A stretch of 64,000 nucleotides of DNA. Source: Edolisoma coerulescens. Lineage: Eukaryota > Chordata > Aves > Passeriformes > Campephagidae. Position numbers and translations under genes: made by a program. A model generated the notes under the pieces. The model made no database searches and had not been told where the DNA came from. It was given only the letters and a program-made list of their open reading frames with translations. Of the stretch, positions 13,275 through 24,943 are shown in pieces (within the stretch, counting starts at the first letter, position 1; every line of letters starts with the position of its first letter). The stretch spans positions 544,475 to 608,474 of the forward strand of contig VWZW01006282.1 in NCBI GenBank assembly GCA_013397115.1, in the 5' to 3' direction.

Positions 13275-16200
13275 GAAGCAGATGGTTTCTGTTACAAAAA
13301 CCCACACCAAAAAACATCTGCTCAGGGAATTTTTGGAGCCTGTCCCCTGAGTGCCTGACTGCAAACCTGCCATGCTTTGGTTTTGATGTCTGAAGTTTAT
13401 GGCCCAGCAAGGCACAGAGGTTTAACAACTTATTCTGTGTGTTAGGGAGAAATTAAAGAGTGCAACCTGTAAGGAAGAAACGGGGTCACTAAGTGTTAGC
13501 AAATCCTCTTAAGAAGGCTGAGTCAGAACTGAAAGCCTCTCTTTAATCAAAAGATTTCTCCAAATCTTGTCTTGTCCTGAAGATTAGAGACAAGTAAAAA
13601 GTCTCTGAGGAATTTATCTTTTTTTAACTAGAATTCTGCTAAATTTTGGATGCCAGCCCATGCTTAAAAATTAGGAAGCTAATTTCAAGTATCTTTTCAG
13701 GTATTTTTGTGAGAAATAGATTTGTTTACAGGAATACATGTGCATGAGAGGCCTTGTAAAAGAAAGAAAAATATCTTTTCTGAATGCCTTCAAGTACCAA
13801 AAAGGAAGGACACCAGTGTGTAGGAAAGTAATGGGAGCTACAAACAACATTTATGTTTGAACATAAAGAAGTTATGAGCTTGCTTAAGCATAATGGGTGG
13901 TGGTCAAGAGATAAATTACAAAAACCTTGAGTAGAGGGAATTTCATAGTGCATTTGTTTGTTTCGTTGTGTTTATTCTTCTAGCATTCTGTGCAGGAAGG
14001 TCAGAAGGGCTTTTGGGAGACCTAAGACAGGTTTTTTTGTCTTTGCGAATTGCTGCCATTTGGCCCTTGCACAGAACTTGATTTTACAAGGAGATCCACA
14101 CTGCATTTTGTCACAAGTACAAAAATTATGATGCCCTTATTCATTAATGAATATATGCATTTCATCAAAACAATAGCTTTTGCAAAAAACAGAAAGAGAT
14201 ATTTGGAAAAGTAGCATTCCTTACCTGGGTGTTCAGCCACTAGGGATCTGAATCTGAACAGGGTGTGATAATCTCCATAGCCAACAGAGTGATCTATTTC
14301 TCTGTGGTTTCCTCTCATACCAAACCAAACACTGAAGAAAGATCAGAGAAGTTGCATTCTCTAACTCTGAATACTCTTTGTTGACTATAAAGTGTTCCAG
14401 GATGGTGACTGGCTCAGAGTTGTGCATCCCATTTTTAACTTAAGCTGGGATGTGTAAATCCAGCCTGTGGTGCCTGAGCCTGGCTCTGCCTGTTGGCAGT
14501 TTGAAAGGTGACAGGGACAGATGTTGGTATAATGTGCAGCATATGTAGCACAATGTATAACAACAAGTCCATCACCAAGATATGAAGAAGCAAGATTTTT
14601 CACTTGATCTTCTTGTGGAGGGGCTTCTTTCTGCCTTTGATGGACACCAGCTTTCTGGCATTATAGTCAAGGCTGTCATTAACATTTTGATCCTGCCTCC
14701 TTCTATGCATATGCTTTAGCGTTTTCATTTTGGATCAGGCTGTTCTTTTGAAGCACATAATCTGATTTTTTTCCTACTTACCACGCTTTGGCTGACGTGA
14801 CATAGCAGTCTCAAAGCATACAAATTGGATTTCTTTTTGGCTGAAACGAAACTGGAAGATGCTTTCCAGATGTGCACCAGTATGCAGCTTCTAAAGGGAA
14901 ATCCACACATGACACCGGGGCTGCTCAGGAATGAAGCCCCTTACACCACGTAATGTGGCTATGGGGTGCTTAGCACCAGCGGTTTAATTCTGCAGGGCCT
15001 CTCCTGCCAGAGCTCAATCTGCAACTTGACCAGGTGTATTCCTCAGCAAAAAGGTAAAGGTTAGAGAAGGGATCCCAGGCACGGCTTTACTGATGCTGTT
15101 TAGGAGCTGTATCCCTTCCAGAGCTCCTTCAGCTTACAAAACAGTTTATCTGATAGGAGCTGTCATATTTGAGAAGTACTGAGCCTGTAGTTTACTGAAA
15201 TCCATCCCAGCTGGGTAGACCTTTGCTTTCAGGCAGCACGTGAACAGAGTTTTCTATGTCATTTGGACAAAGATCCACTTTTTCATGAAAAGCAGGGAGC
15301 AGTTTTTTGCCAGCACAAGCTGTGTGGAAAGGCTGGTATACTTCTCCTTGAGTGGAGCCTGCTTGCACACTTGATATAAATTTTAATCATTAAACATGCC
15401 ATTCTTTTTTATTAAAATAATAACATCTTCCAGGCAATCAAGCTGAGTTTCTTGAAACTCAGCAGTTTTACCTGTTTATTTATGGTAACATCAGAGTAGG
15501 GGCACTGTCATTACAGTCTGTAAATAACCAGGGTTATGTCCTTGATCGGTGAAATATTAGAGTGTTGTATGAGTGGGAGTGTCTGGCTGTTACTCCTGGG
15601 AGGCTATAAACTGCACAGAAAATAATTACCTTTTTTTTTTTTTAATTTTAGTATTTTTGATAATACAGTCATGCTTTACTGATGGGGTATCTATCAAGAT
15701 CTGCAGGTCTTTTATACTGTCTTCCCTAATATCTCAATCAAAAACTGAAGAAATCATCAGGCTGCAGAACTTGATGGTTCTTTGCATATTTAATCCCTCA
15801 GACAAGTCCGTGCAGAGCAGAAGGACACAACACAGTCTGTTTTCCTGCATTAAGTGCTGGAGAAAAGGTGTCAGAGAACACAATAAGGGTTTGCTGGCTA
15901 AGCCTTTTGCATTCCACTTCAGTTCAATCCTTCTAGTGTTTTTCCGAAAAGAGAAGGAGAGAGACCAAAAAGCTTTTGCACATCAGGGGTGTGTAGAAAG
16001 GGGACATTCAAACGTGACAGCTAGCAGTGGTGGCTCTGCAATTGCTCACTTTTGTGAGCCCAAAATGTATTTTAGGTTTTACAGTGACTACCACACCTGC
16101 AAGGGATGGAGGTTTCACTGCACAGCTCTGAGCTCCAGTTGAAAAGGAAGTACTGTATGAAAACAAAAAAAAATGGCAGAAGGAAGCTTTTTAGTGAGCC

Positions 16201-17163
16201 TGGGAATCTGTATCCCTGTGGGCCCCCTGGGAGCCGTTCCATAGGCGCTGCTGGCACCCACACAAGCGAAGACATAAAATCAACCCTGAATATCCATGTC
16301 TGCATCACTGGGAGAGAAAACTCCTATGTGGTAATACAAATGGAACAAAGCAAAATTTCAATTCCTGGCCTTGGACTGACGTGTTCTGCCACAGGTATCT
16401 GTAGTCACCATGGAACTCTGTTCAGCTAATCTGCTCCTCCTGTGCACCACTCGTGCAGGAGCATTTGTGCTCCCCATTACCTCACCTGCAAGGATGAGGA
16501 GTCTTCATAGCATGCTTTACTTGGCCAGACCCAGTAACCAGCCATCACATTTGCAATTGTTCATCAGTTCAGTATTTATTCATTTTTCATCATTTACCCA
16601 TGGAGATGAGATGTAAGGAAAAGCAATGTGAAATCCATTGCCAAAATATTCATCCTGCCAGCACAGTGTCTGTGATATTTACACTTGTGATGCACTGATG
16701 AGTAAAACTGAGATTTTTGTGTGGGAGATGTTCATGGACAAAGGCTTGGGTTGGAGTGAGAGCTTTTTCAGTGAGTAGGATATGAGGTTTCTGCCACTCC
16801 TTAGCAGACCACTACCCCATGTGTGAATATTTGTTTGTCCTCTATCCTCAAATATTTGCAGTTGTACCTATAGCTAGTGTTTCATTTTAGCATTTTTCCA
16901 AATATTAAATGTCCTGAGCAAATGCACTGACACAGTTCAACCTGCCACAAAATAGCCTGCACTTTGTAGAGGTTTGTAAATTGCTTGTATTATTATTCTT
17001 TCCCGTCTCTATATTTTTGTTCTCATTTAGCTGCTCTTACACAATGACATGCGCTAAGTGTTCCCTTCAGCATGTGAATGTCAGGATAACCTGAGGTTAA
17101 ATTACAGCTTGCTAAAGGGGAGCCTTGAACCATGTGATGTTATGTTTCCATTTCTTTCTTGCT

Positions 17164-17188
17164 GGGGGTGAGGGTGGGGGGCAGAGGG
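17164..17188 (+). other. Potential G-quadruplex motif
   Basis: Four G runs (5, 3, 6 and 3 bases) separated by loops of 3, 1 and 4 bases, fitting the G3+N1-7 rule on the plus strand. It is followed by more purine-rich sequence to about 17200. No promoter or gene is recognised beside it. Confidence 0.6.
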
Positions 17189-17661
17189 AGGAGGAAGAGG
17201 TTTAGTGGTAGCGTTTAACAAAATATCCAGATTCTAGCTTTGTGATTTTGCTCTTTATTCACACTCTCACTTAAGGTGTATGCCATGCTTGTGTGTGTGT
17301 GTTAAACAACATCTGAAGAAGTTGGAATACATTAGCATTTTAAGTACCATGAAAACGTACAGGGGACCATCTGGGACTCTGCAAATTGTAATATGAAGAA
17401 ACAAGTTGTATTTAAAAGCTGCATTTAATGTTTTAAATAAAATCTGTGTTTTCTTAACAGCTGAGAACAAAACATTTTCTAGAAAAAGGCTTAGCTCCCT
17501 GGGCTCTCTCCAGTGGCCCAATGCTGCGTGAAATGGGGCAGGAGGGTCCCACTTTACATAGTTTTCCTCCCTTGACAGGAAGAAAAGCCTTGATGCCTCT
17601 TTTTGTTTGCTTACTTTGTCACTCTGGAGGCAATGTTAAGAACTCACATGCTGTGCTACAG

Positions 17662-17698
17662 AAAAACCCAAAAAACCCAAAACAAACAAAAAAAAAGA
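17662..17698 (+). repeat. A-rich simple repeat with CCC interruptions
   Basis: A runs interrupted by CCC and single C, ending in nine A bases. Low-complexity sequence. Confidence 0.65.
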
Positions 17699-18352
17699 GT
17701 TTCAGAGGAATATACATGAAAACTCTCAGTACTGCTAACTCCTTTTTTAAGGTTCACTTACCCATGGCTGCTCATCAAGTCTCTCCACCCTGTCTAGCAC
17801 ATCTGAGAAGTGGATGCTCTCCTGTGTGCATCCCACTGCTCTCAGTAAATCACTTCACTTCTCTGTGCTAGTGATTGATTTTGTCCTGATTTTACTTACC
17901 TGCCAAATGAGTGTTTTGCTACTTCACTCAGAGTTCCAAGCATGGAAATTACAGTATTAGGAAAAAAATGACAAGTGAAAATTAGACCAGGGTAATTAAG
18001 GAGCTTCTCTGCTCTAGTGTTTCCTTGTGAGCTTTGCCAAAGCTGCATTCCAGGGCAGGTGCTAAGGATGCACATTATCCAGCTTGCCTTGGCCAGTGTC
18101 AAGGTGAGCTGAGCAAAACTGGTAAGTGCAATGCCCAGACTAATCGAGGATAGGCTGTTCTGCTCGTGGTATTAGATTTACATACCCCTTGGATTATTAA
18201 CAGACAGGGTATGCTGGAGATAATCGTCTGACACCGAATATGATGAGTGGGGGCTCTGAACATGTTCCTTGTTTCACTCACAATTGATTCCCACGGCATA
18301 TGAGTGTGTGCTTGGAGCTAAGCATGCTGTAGTGCCCTGATAAACTTAACCC

Positions 18353-18500
18353 TGCAGAATTCCCCGAGAATTCCTATGAAACACCTAACACACGGCACAC
18401 GGCAAGGTGGTAAAGAAAGAAAGTTTTATTACCAGCCTATAGAGAGCCAAAATAGGCCTTGCAGCTCTTAATACGGCTCTAACCAAAGAGAACTTTGTAC
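18353..18500 (-). mobile_element. Probable endogenous retrovirus LTR remnant (minus strand)
   Basis: Read on the minus strand, the order looks like a retroviral R/U5. A TATA-like GTATTAAG sits within plus 18459-18478. About 40 bases on is AATAAA (plus 18425-18430), followed by a pyrimidine-rich CTTTCTTTCTTTACCACCTTGCC and a terminal ...TTCTGCA at plus 18353. The upstream U3 may extend to about 18700 but has no clear edge. No target-site duplication or internal retroviral sequence is seen. The family is not identified, and a chance arrangement is possible. Confidence 0.4.
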
Positions 18501-18700
18501 CGTGGAACATCACTGCACAGTCTCAATGTACATAAAGGTGTGCACTGCTGCTCTGGCTTTGGATGTCACCCAGGAAGCATGGAATGGATCTGCTCTTGTA
18601 AGGGAAGAATTGTGCCTTCTGAAATGGGATCTGGGCTATTCAACAGAGCAAGCAGCTGGGAAGGAAGAAGGGAAATGGGTTGAGCTGGTCTAGACACAAA

Positions 18701-21474
18701 TCCACCGCTGAGGAAGCCTCCAAAAAACCTCCTCTTCTGTTCCCTCGTGTAGGGGCCATACTGTGCTAGTGAAATCTATGGGGTATAATCTGTTCCTCCA
18801 GATAAATGGATATAGGATTGCCAAGAGTAGATCAGAAAATGACAAGATGTAGTTTCCTGCAGGCTCTTCTTTCTCTTCTAGGTAACAACTGGCTACATGT
18901 GATTGGTAAATCAAGGGTCTTGTTGCTTTAAAGCAGAAAAACAGTGCAGCCAGGACTACAAACCCTAAATAAAGAATAATAAGAATAATGTCATTGAACA
19001 GCTGCAACACTGCAGTGAGTACTTAACGGTCAGCTTTAAAAACCTATATGCCAAATATATCTTCTCACAGAGAGAATATTTACCTTAATGCTCTCTAATG
19101 AAAAATATAGCTAAAAGATTTATAATTACAGTGGCAGACTTAAAAAAGATTTACAAGTATCAATGTATCTACTGAGCTGAAAGAAAATCCATTAAGTTTT
19201 GTCCCCTAAAAATGGCTGCTGCCTTCCCTGTTCCCACATAAAATAATATGAGTAGATGTTTTTCCTGTGAACATTCATTAAATGCTCATCAGGCATAATC
19301 TAAGTGACAGCAGAGCTTCAAGACACAAATCACTCTCATGTATCCTCACACTGGATCATTCATTTAAATATGTACGTGTCTCTTCTTTTCTTATTTTATA
19401 ATGATGCCTTTCTGTTGCAAGAAGAGATGTTTGATTGTTCTTTACAGGTAAAATTTTTTTACCCCTTTTTAAAAATCTTTAGCATAATAGAAGAGTGACA
19501 TTGCTCCACTTAGATTATGCACTAATAAGACAGACAATTCTAAAATACATTTTTCATCTTTTTCTTCTTATGGAAATGTTTCTTTAAAACAAACTGCCTT
19601 AACTTAAAGGATGTTATTGCCTCCCTTCCCCAAAAAACCTTCCCTTTACAAGGAAAAACTGAATACAAATGAAATCCTTTAGTCTACAGAGAATGAAGAA
19701 AACTAGATGAATTGAATGAAAATGGACTGTTAAAGGAAATTAGGAGCATATGCTGCTTTTTTGAAAAGTCTCATGCATTAGTTGTAAGTCTTTTAAATTG
19801 GCTGATTGTTAGCAGAAGAATGAAATGGAGTAGGACCAGCGTGCATACAGCACACTCCAAATGCATTGCTGTATTCACCAAGCTGGAGTTGATGGGAATA
19901 GCAAGCCTTATCCTAAATGGACAACGAGGCAGGAAGGAGCATTTACGTTGTCTGATGTGGAGGAATAGATTATATAAATTTTGCTTAGAGGTCAGCCTGT
20001 TACTGCCCAAACTCAGTTGCTTGGTAAAGGGGAAGGAGCTGTCTTGGAAAACTCTCTCCACATGCCTATTGCTCTCATGGGGGTGGGATGAAAAGACACA
20101 GGAGACCTTTCTCTGAAATGGGAGCAACTAATCAATGAATCCATTGTTTGAATGATATCAGTCACTGATGCAGCACACACATTATCATGCTTGCAGAGAT
20201 GCTGTGGGTAATGTGCCCAGCACAGAGGAGTTATTAAATCCTGAAGTGAGCCTGCCCCAGCAGCGGATGCCTGGCTAGGGCTCCATAGAATGTCTCGGTT
20301 GTCTCCTCGTCCATGTGCCACCCTGGAGCAATGACAAAGCAGCAGGGTTGCAAAAGCCCCCTGCCTGCTCCAAGGACTGCTTGGGGCAGGGAGCATCTTC
20401 CTTGTATAGGAAGGGAAGAAAGCGTGGGCAACTTCTAACTTGATGGCTTGTATGAAGGCAGCTAAGCCCCAGCAGAGACAGGGCTGCTGAACTCTGTACT
20501 AGTCCAGAGTCAGTGCTGATTAGGTTCTGAAGACAGTTATATCCATATTTATACACACCAGATTACAGGTGCCTATATCCCACAGGTCCGTCACTCTATT
20601 TTGCATCCCTCTCCACTTTTCCCCCTCAGGGAGGAGTGCTACATGAGCAAAGCACACAAATCAATGTTCCCAATGTCTTTCTTTGCATTCACTTACTCTC
20701 TTGATAGCAGCTTTTCCCCTCTCCATGGATCACTTTACTATAATTTAAAGTCATCATACGCCATCATCTATTTGCATTCCTGCAGTTTAGTGTCTTTCAG
20801 AGGTTGTGTGTAAAGCAGCTTCAATTCACAGGTGTAGTTTAAACAGTTATGGATCAGATCCAACTCTCAGGGACATCCATCAGGACATTTCTGCAAGCTC
20901 AATTCATTCTGCAAAAGGCAAATGGCATGGTCAAGAGGAGGGAATGCTGAATGCGATGATTTACCTGTCACTGACCTCAGGACCAAGATATCAGTCTTTA
21001 TTTTCTTATCTGATGTGGAAACTCTCAGGAGAATTCTGTGATCATCATGATTCTGTTCACTTCTCCTTGAAACATGCCACATTAACTTGCAAAGAAGGTA
21101 CGTGGGCTGGAGATTAAAATGAGTTTATAGGACATCCATACAATATTAGCAGCGGAGGGCACATTTCTGCTTTTAATTCAATGACAGCAAAGCTGAGCCT
21201 GGTGGGATTATGCTACATCACTTCAATACAGAAAGAAGATATACTTAAAATGTTTAAAAGTGTTTGTCTGGGTTCTACAGAAAACAGGAGTGATTATATC
21301 CAGTGGTTTGCTGTTTGGGAGAAACCCATCTCCCTGTTCCAATAAGAAGCAGTATCTTAAAATTAGAAAGCAGCTGCTCTGTCTGTCTTGAAGAGCTAAT
21401 ATGGTACAACAGCATTTCTGACTGCTTCAGAAAGTAGCCAGCAGTATGAGCAGTGATGTGAGAACCGAAGCCGT
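18701..21474. other. Intergenic sequence, no gene seen
   Basis: Unique sequence with short chance ORFs on both strands; the longest is 134 codons at 19712-20116. A moderately GC-rich patch lies at about 20240-20500. No splice-supported exon or known repeat is recognised. Confidence 0.4.
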
Positions 21475-21495
21475 CTGGCTCTCTAACAGAGCCAG
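21475..21495. other. Perfect 8-bp stem hairpin
   Basis: CTGGCTCT (21475-21482) pairs with AGAGCCAG (21488-21495) around a 5-base loop CTAAC. On the minus strand the loop contains the stop codon of the adjacent 41-residue ORF. It lies in an unusually CpG-rich patch. Confidence 0.6.
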
Positions 21496-21608
21496 TCTTC
21501 CTTCCGGCGTGAGTGTAAACGCAGCTTGATGTCCTCAGCCTTTTCTCTCTGCTGCAGGATCCGCTGGAGCTGGGAGGCCAGATGCCCTCCGACTGTGCCC
21601 CAGGGCTG
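21483..21608 (-). CDS. Candidate terminal coding exon, unidentified protein
   Basis: Stop-to-stop minus-strand frame of 41 residues ending in TAG. The middle and end read LASQLQRILQQREKAED then IKLRLHSRRKEDWLC. This is strongly charged, helix- or coiled-coil-like, with few hydrophobic runs. Over the last 30 codons about 70% of third positions are G or C although the window is AT-rich. Some 11 CpG dinucleotides fall within about 175 bp (21461-21640) in an otherwise CpG-poor region. A possible acceptor on the minus strand is ...CTAACAG just before the first codon, though its pyrimidine tract is weak. The plus strand has a strong acceptor-like sequence, CTTTTCTCTCTGCTGCAG, ending at 21558, so a plus-strand exon or lncRNA is the alternative. 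I do not recognise the protein. It could be the last exon of a minus-strand gene, a pseudogene fragment or chance. Confidence 0.3.
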   Translation of the reverse strand, partial: QPWGTVGGHLASQLQRILQQREKAEDIKLRLHSRRKEDWLC

Positions 21609-22664
21609 TTAGCGTGGTTCGGGGACGCAGGCCTTCGGCACAGTTAATGCAACAACTAAATACAGAAAGTACTTCCCAGGCTGGCCTTTGCACAAGCTGC
21701 ACCACTGCTCACAGGGTCCAGCATGCATTTCTTTGCCTGTTTATCAGTTTTTCTGTCTGATTTCCCCACGCTGAGCACTGTGCTGCAGGGACAAGGGCTT
21801 ACACTCCTTTTCCATGGCTTCAGCTGCCTGTACCCCAACTCCCGCCTGCATGATGGAAGACCTTTCCCTGACACATTAAATGTAGCAAGATGATGTAGCT
21901 AGCAGTTTATATCATGCAGCTATTTCCTTTAGTTAAGAGGTTTATAAAGAGTAGATTCTCATGGCAAAATATGCAGGTTTTCTACAGATTAAACTCCACC
22001 ATATTGGAATATGTTGAGTTCCTTATGCACAAAGTCATGAATCTGCTCTTCTACAAAAATGGAAATAGTGGTACAGGGACTAAATTCTTTTAATTGGATG
22101 TTCTCCATATTTGCTACCATTTGTTTATTGTTTTTTTTATCCTTGAGAGATCGAGTGTTCCTCAAACGTTAATTAAAAGATATTTATCAATCATGGCCCC
22201 TCTTTTCCACAGATAGCATTTGCAGTAGCTGCTGCATAGCTCAAGAGCATATTCTGTCAGCCTGGTACTTAGATTTATTACGCTGGTGTGTAGATCTGCA
22301 CTTCCACAGCCTGGCAGAGAATCAATATATGCAAGCCACCAGCTAGTCATTCCAGTAATTATGATAACCCTGTGGACCAATAAAGTGGAAAGTGTTTTGC
22401 TGTTATTGTTTCCGGAGACACCAGAACACATCCTCGTCTTTAACAGTGTTTTACAATTATTTGAATAATCAGGAGACTTTCCTGAGAAAGGATCTGTGAG
22501 GAGCACAAACCTGCTGGTTGTGCTGCAAGGCTGTGAAACTCCACGGCTGTGTGAGTGGGGTCAGCTCACAGCCACAACACCAAGACCCTGTAGCTCATTT
22601 CTGCGAGGTTTCCAACAATACCCTTGACAGTGGCCAAGCAGCTGGTGTGCAAACTATAATCACA

Positions 22665-23226
22665 TCACTGTGCCTTGTACCTCCTTGCCTGTTTGACATA
22701 CTCTCCTAGTCCTTTTTGCCAGATATGCAGATCTCTGCTCTTTCTTTGTCCATGCTGAAGCCGATGGACATGTCCAGGTTGGAGCCTGTGAGGGATTGGA
22801 ATCCCCGCAGAAATGACACTGCTGCTTCCTAAAATCACCTGCTCCAAAGGTGGTTGATTCACACTGCAGCTCGCATGGGAAAGTGGGTTCAAACATGTCC
22901 TCTGCTGAGCTCTCACTGAAGCTGGGCTGATAAGCTCTGCAGAGCAGCAGGGGTGCTCACTGGGACTGAGATCTGTGCTACCTGGTGCTTCATCCACGGC
23001 TGGTGCATGCAGGGGCTGGTCTGCATCGATTGTTTTAGCAAAGAGTAAACCCTGGGATGGATGGGTGAGTGATGGGAAAATATCAGCAAGCTCCCACTGA
23101 AAGGTGGGAGCTGGTACAGTCTCTGAGAGAGCGTTGATGGGAGTGAGCTGTTGCACTGACTGCAGCTGAGGGCACAGCAGTAACTCATTGGAGCTATTGC
23201 TCAAGGATGTGAGTGACTGGAAAGAT
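22665..23226 (-). CDS. Candidate internal exon or decayed coding segment, unidentified
   Basis: On the minus strand a strong 3' splice site (TTTTGTGTTCTTTCACAG, then ATCTTT) precedes a frame open for about 186 codons. The early part reads SFQSLTSLSNSSNELLLC, then serine-, proline- and acidic-rich sequence such as PAPTFQWELADIFPSL. A donor-like CACCAG/GTAGCA at 22982/22981 would give a 245-bp exon; GCAG/GTGATT and GGAG/GTACAA are further options downstream. Past about 22950 the other two minus frames also read protein-like (FSESSAEDMFEPTFPCELQC in one, DMSIGFSMDKERAEICISG in the other). This suggests either a frameshifted pseudogene or fortuitous low-stop sequence. First-position G is only slightly raised. 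No family is recognised. It lies about 1.1 kb upstream, on the same strand, of the 21.5-kb candidate exon. Confidence 0.25.
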
Positions 23227-24670
23227 CTGTGAAAGAACACAAAATGTTGGGAGCAGAGAGGAAAGACCAGCCTCTCCAGAGGCTATGGGAGACAGATGAA
23301 AGGGTCATCTTGACCTGTCTGATCTGCAGGACTTTTTTCTAGAAGAGTGAGAAAGAGGGATGAGCCTGCTGGAACTCCTCTGGCACACGGATAAATAGCC
23401 TGGCTTTGCAGTACTACACCCAAGGTGACAGAGCTTGAAGTGCTAGAAACAAGCGACTATGGAACATGCTGCATTAAAATATCAAACTCCAATGACAAGT
23501 CAGGTGTAGTTCAGTGCCTTCTTGGCCTTTTGATGCACTGTAATTATTGCACAGGGAAGATAAAAGTATTTCTCAGTGGCTGGGGAACAAATATCTATGA
23601 GGCAAGAAATGACACTTCTGCCTTTGGGCCATATTCTTTGCTGTTTCAAGAGGTGAAACATGGTTGAGATAAAGGAACCTCCATCTGTTTCTCCCAACAC
23701 ATTAATCATTTGGCATCTTTGCATGAAAACCGTAAGTACATTCTCAGGTTTTGGAATATGCTTCCTCCTTCTTAGTGCCTCAGAAAAAAAAAAGTGGCAT
23801 CTCGCTAGGCAGCAAACAGCACAAAACAGTCTGTGCAGCTGTGAGAGCTGGTTGGGGGAGGATTTGTTGCCTCCAAGCTAGTCTATTGATTTGAAGCCTG
23901 AATAAACAGAAGAATAAAAAATGCAGGTTTGTAACTTTTAATTATCATTTCTAGAGATAATAAATTGTGAAATCACTGCTGTTTTGGAGAACTGAAAACG
24001 CACCCACTCAAAGTGAAATTTCTCAGGGAAGCTTTTTGCCTGGAATGCCACTGGAACAGCCAGAGAAATAATTATCAACCTTTTTCATCCACTTACAGTG
24101 ACTAGAGTAAGTTAAAAACGTTGATATTGGTTTTGGTCTCAAGAAGTGAATATGTCTCCATTTATGTATTTATATATGCACTTTACCTTATAGTCTAATG
24201 TAATATATATATCTTTTGACAAATTCTTGATAATAATTTTCAAAATTGGCTTGAAATTTGAAACAAGACCATAGTAGATTATTATATTAGTATTGACTGA
24301 TACTTTTTACCTCCTCTAGTCAATTCTTTCCATTAGGCAAATGAAACAGATACCTAACACAATCTGTGGGGTTTTGTGGTTGTGCTTTTTTCTCCAGTGC
24401 AGATAGTATCATCCCAAATTAATTTTCATTTTCTACCACCTGGTAAGCGTTTTATAACTGATGAGACAAATTGCAGGGTGGTTTCTCTTCTCTTGCTGGA
24501 TGGGCAAATAAACATTTCAAGAACAACGTGACGTTTGCTTTAAAACTTGCCTTACAGGCAAATGTGTATGCCACTGAGCTTTTATACCAACATTTGTTGG
24601 GAGGCAGAAGAAATCATTGCATGGTGCTTCTATCACTGCTCACCCAGCTTCATCCCCATTTCTAGAAGTG

Positions 24671-24943
24671 TCAGTCCTCTGCTCCCTTGTCTTTTGATGT
24701 GGCCAAAATTATTTTCCCATCTTCATCTTGGAAAATCACCTGGGCTGTGAGCTCAATACTTGTCTTGTGTGAGGCTGTTCTTGCTCTGCAGATTGCCACT
24801 GATGCCAAATTTTCTTTCCTAAATCCTTCCACGCCAAGTGTGGGCACCTCTTGCTCCAAGGCAGCCCTTTCCCAGTGCCCCCCCAGTGCATTCCCGTGGA
24901 TAGGGCAGTGATCACACCCTTTCAGAGCTACACCCCTGCGGGA
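24671..24943 (-). CDS. Candidate exon or pseudogene segment, unidentified
   Basis: Stop-to-stop minus-strand frame of 90 residues ending in TGA. The last part reads SIELTAQVIFQDEDGKIIL then ATSKDKGAED. First codon positions are about 75% purine over the last 60 codons, a coding-like bias, though the strand as a whole is purine-rich. A moderate acceptor (AATAATCCCGCAG) lies near the start, and a donor-like CCCAG/GTGATT lies inside. The translation is hydrophilic with a beta-strand-like pattern at the end. I do not recognise the protein. Same strand and within 1.5 kb of the 22.7-23.2 kb candidate, so it could be an upstream exon of the same gene or pseudogene. Chance cannot be excluded. Confidence 0.2.
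   Translation of the reverse strand, partial: SRRGVALKGCDHCPIHGNALGGHWERAALEQEVPTLGVEGFRKENLASVAICRARTASHKTSIELTAQVIFQDEDGKIILATSKDKGAED

Larger units (their letters stand above)
10401..18352. other. Intergenic sequence, no gene seen
   Basis: About 8 kb of mostly unique sequence. It contains A-rich simple repeats (13245-13274, 17662-17698), a poly(T) run near 15631-15645 and a G-rich run at 17164-17188. A 189-codon open frame at 15573-16142 runs through the poly(T) run and shows no domain, so it is treated as chance. Confidence 0.45.

Noticed and set aside
15573..16142. 189-codon plus-strand ORF
   Set aside because: It includes a poly(T)-encoded phenylalanine run, has no recognisable domain or splice sites, and shows mixed composition. 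Chance is the simplest reading.
19712..20127. Overlapping 134- and 118-codon ORFs on opposite strands
   Set aside because: Low-stop sequence gives long frames on both strands; neither shows a domain, codon bias or splice sites.
21035..21060. Possible CR1 tail (ATTCTGTGATCATCATGATT)
   Set aside because: The ATTCTGTGAT string is short and upstream sequence shows none of the conserved CR1 3' blocks.
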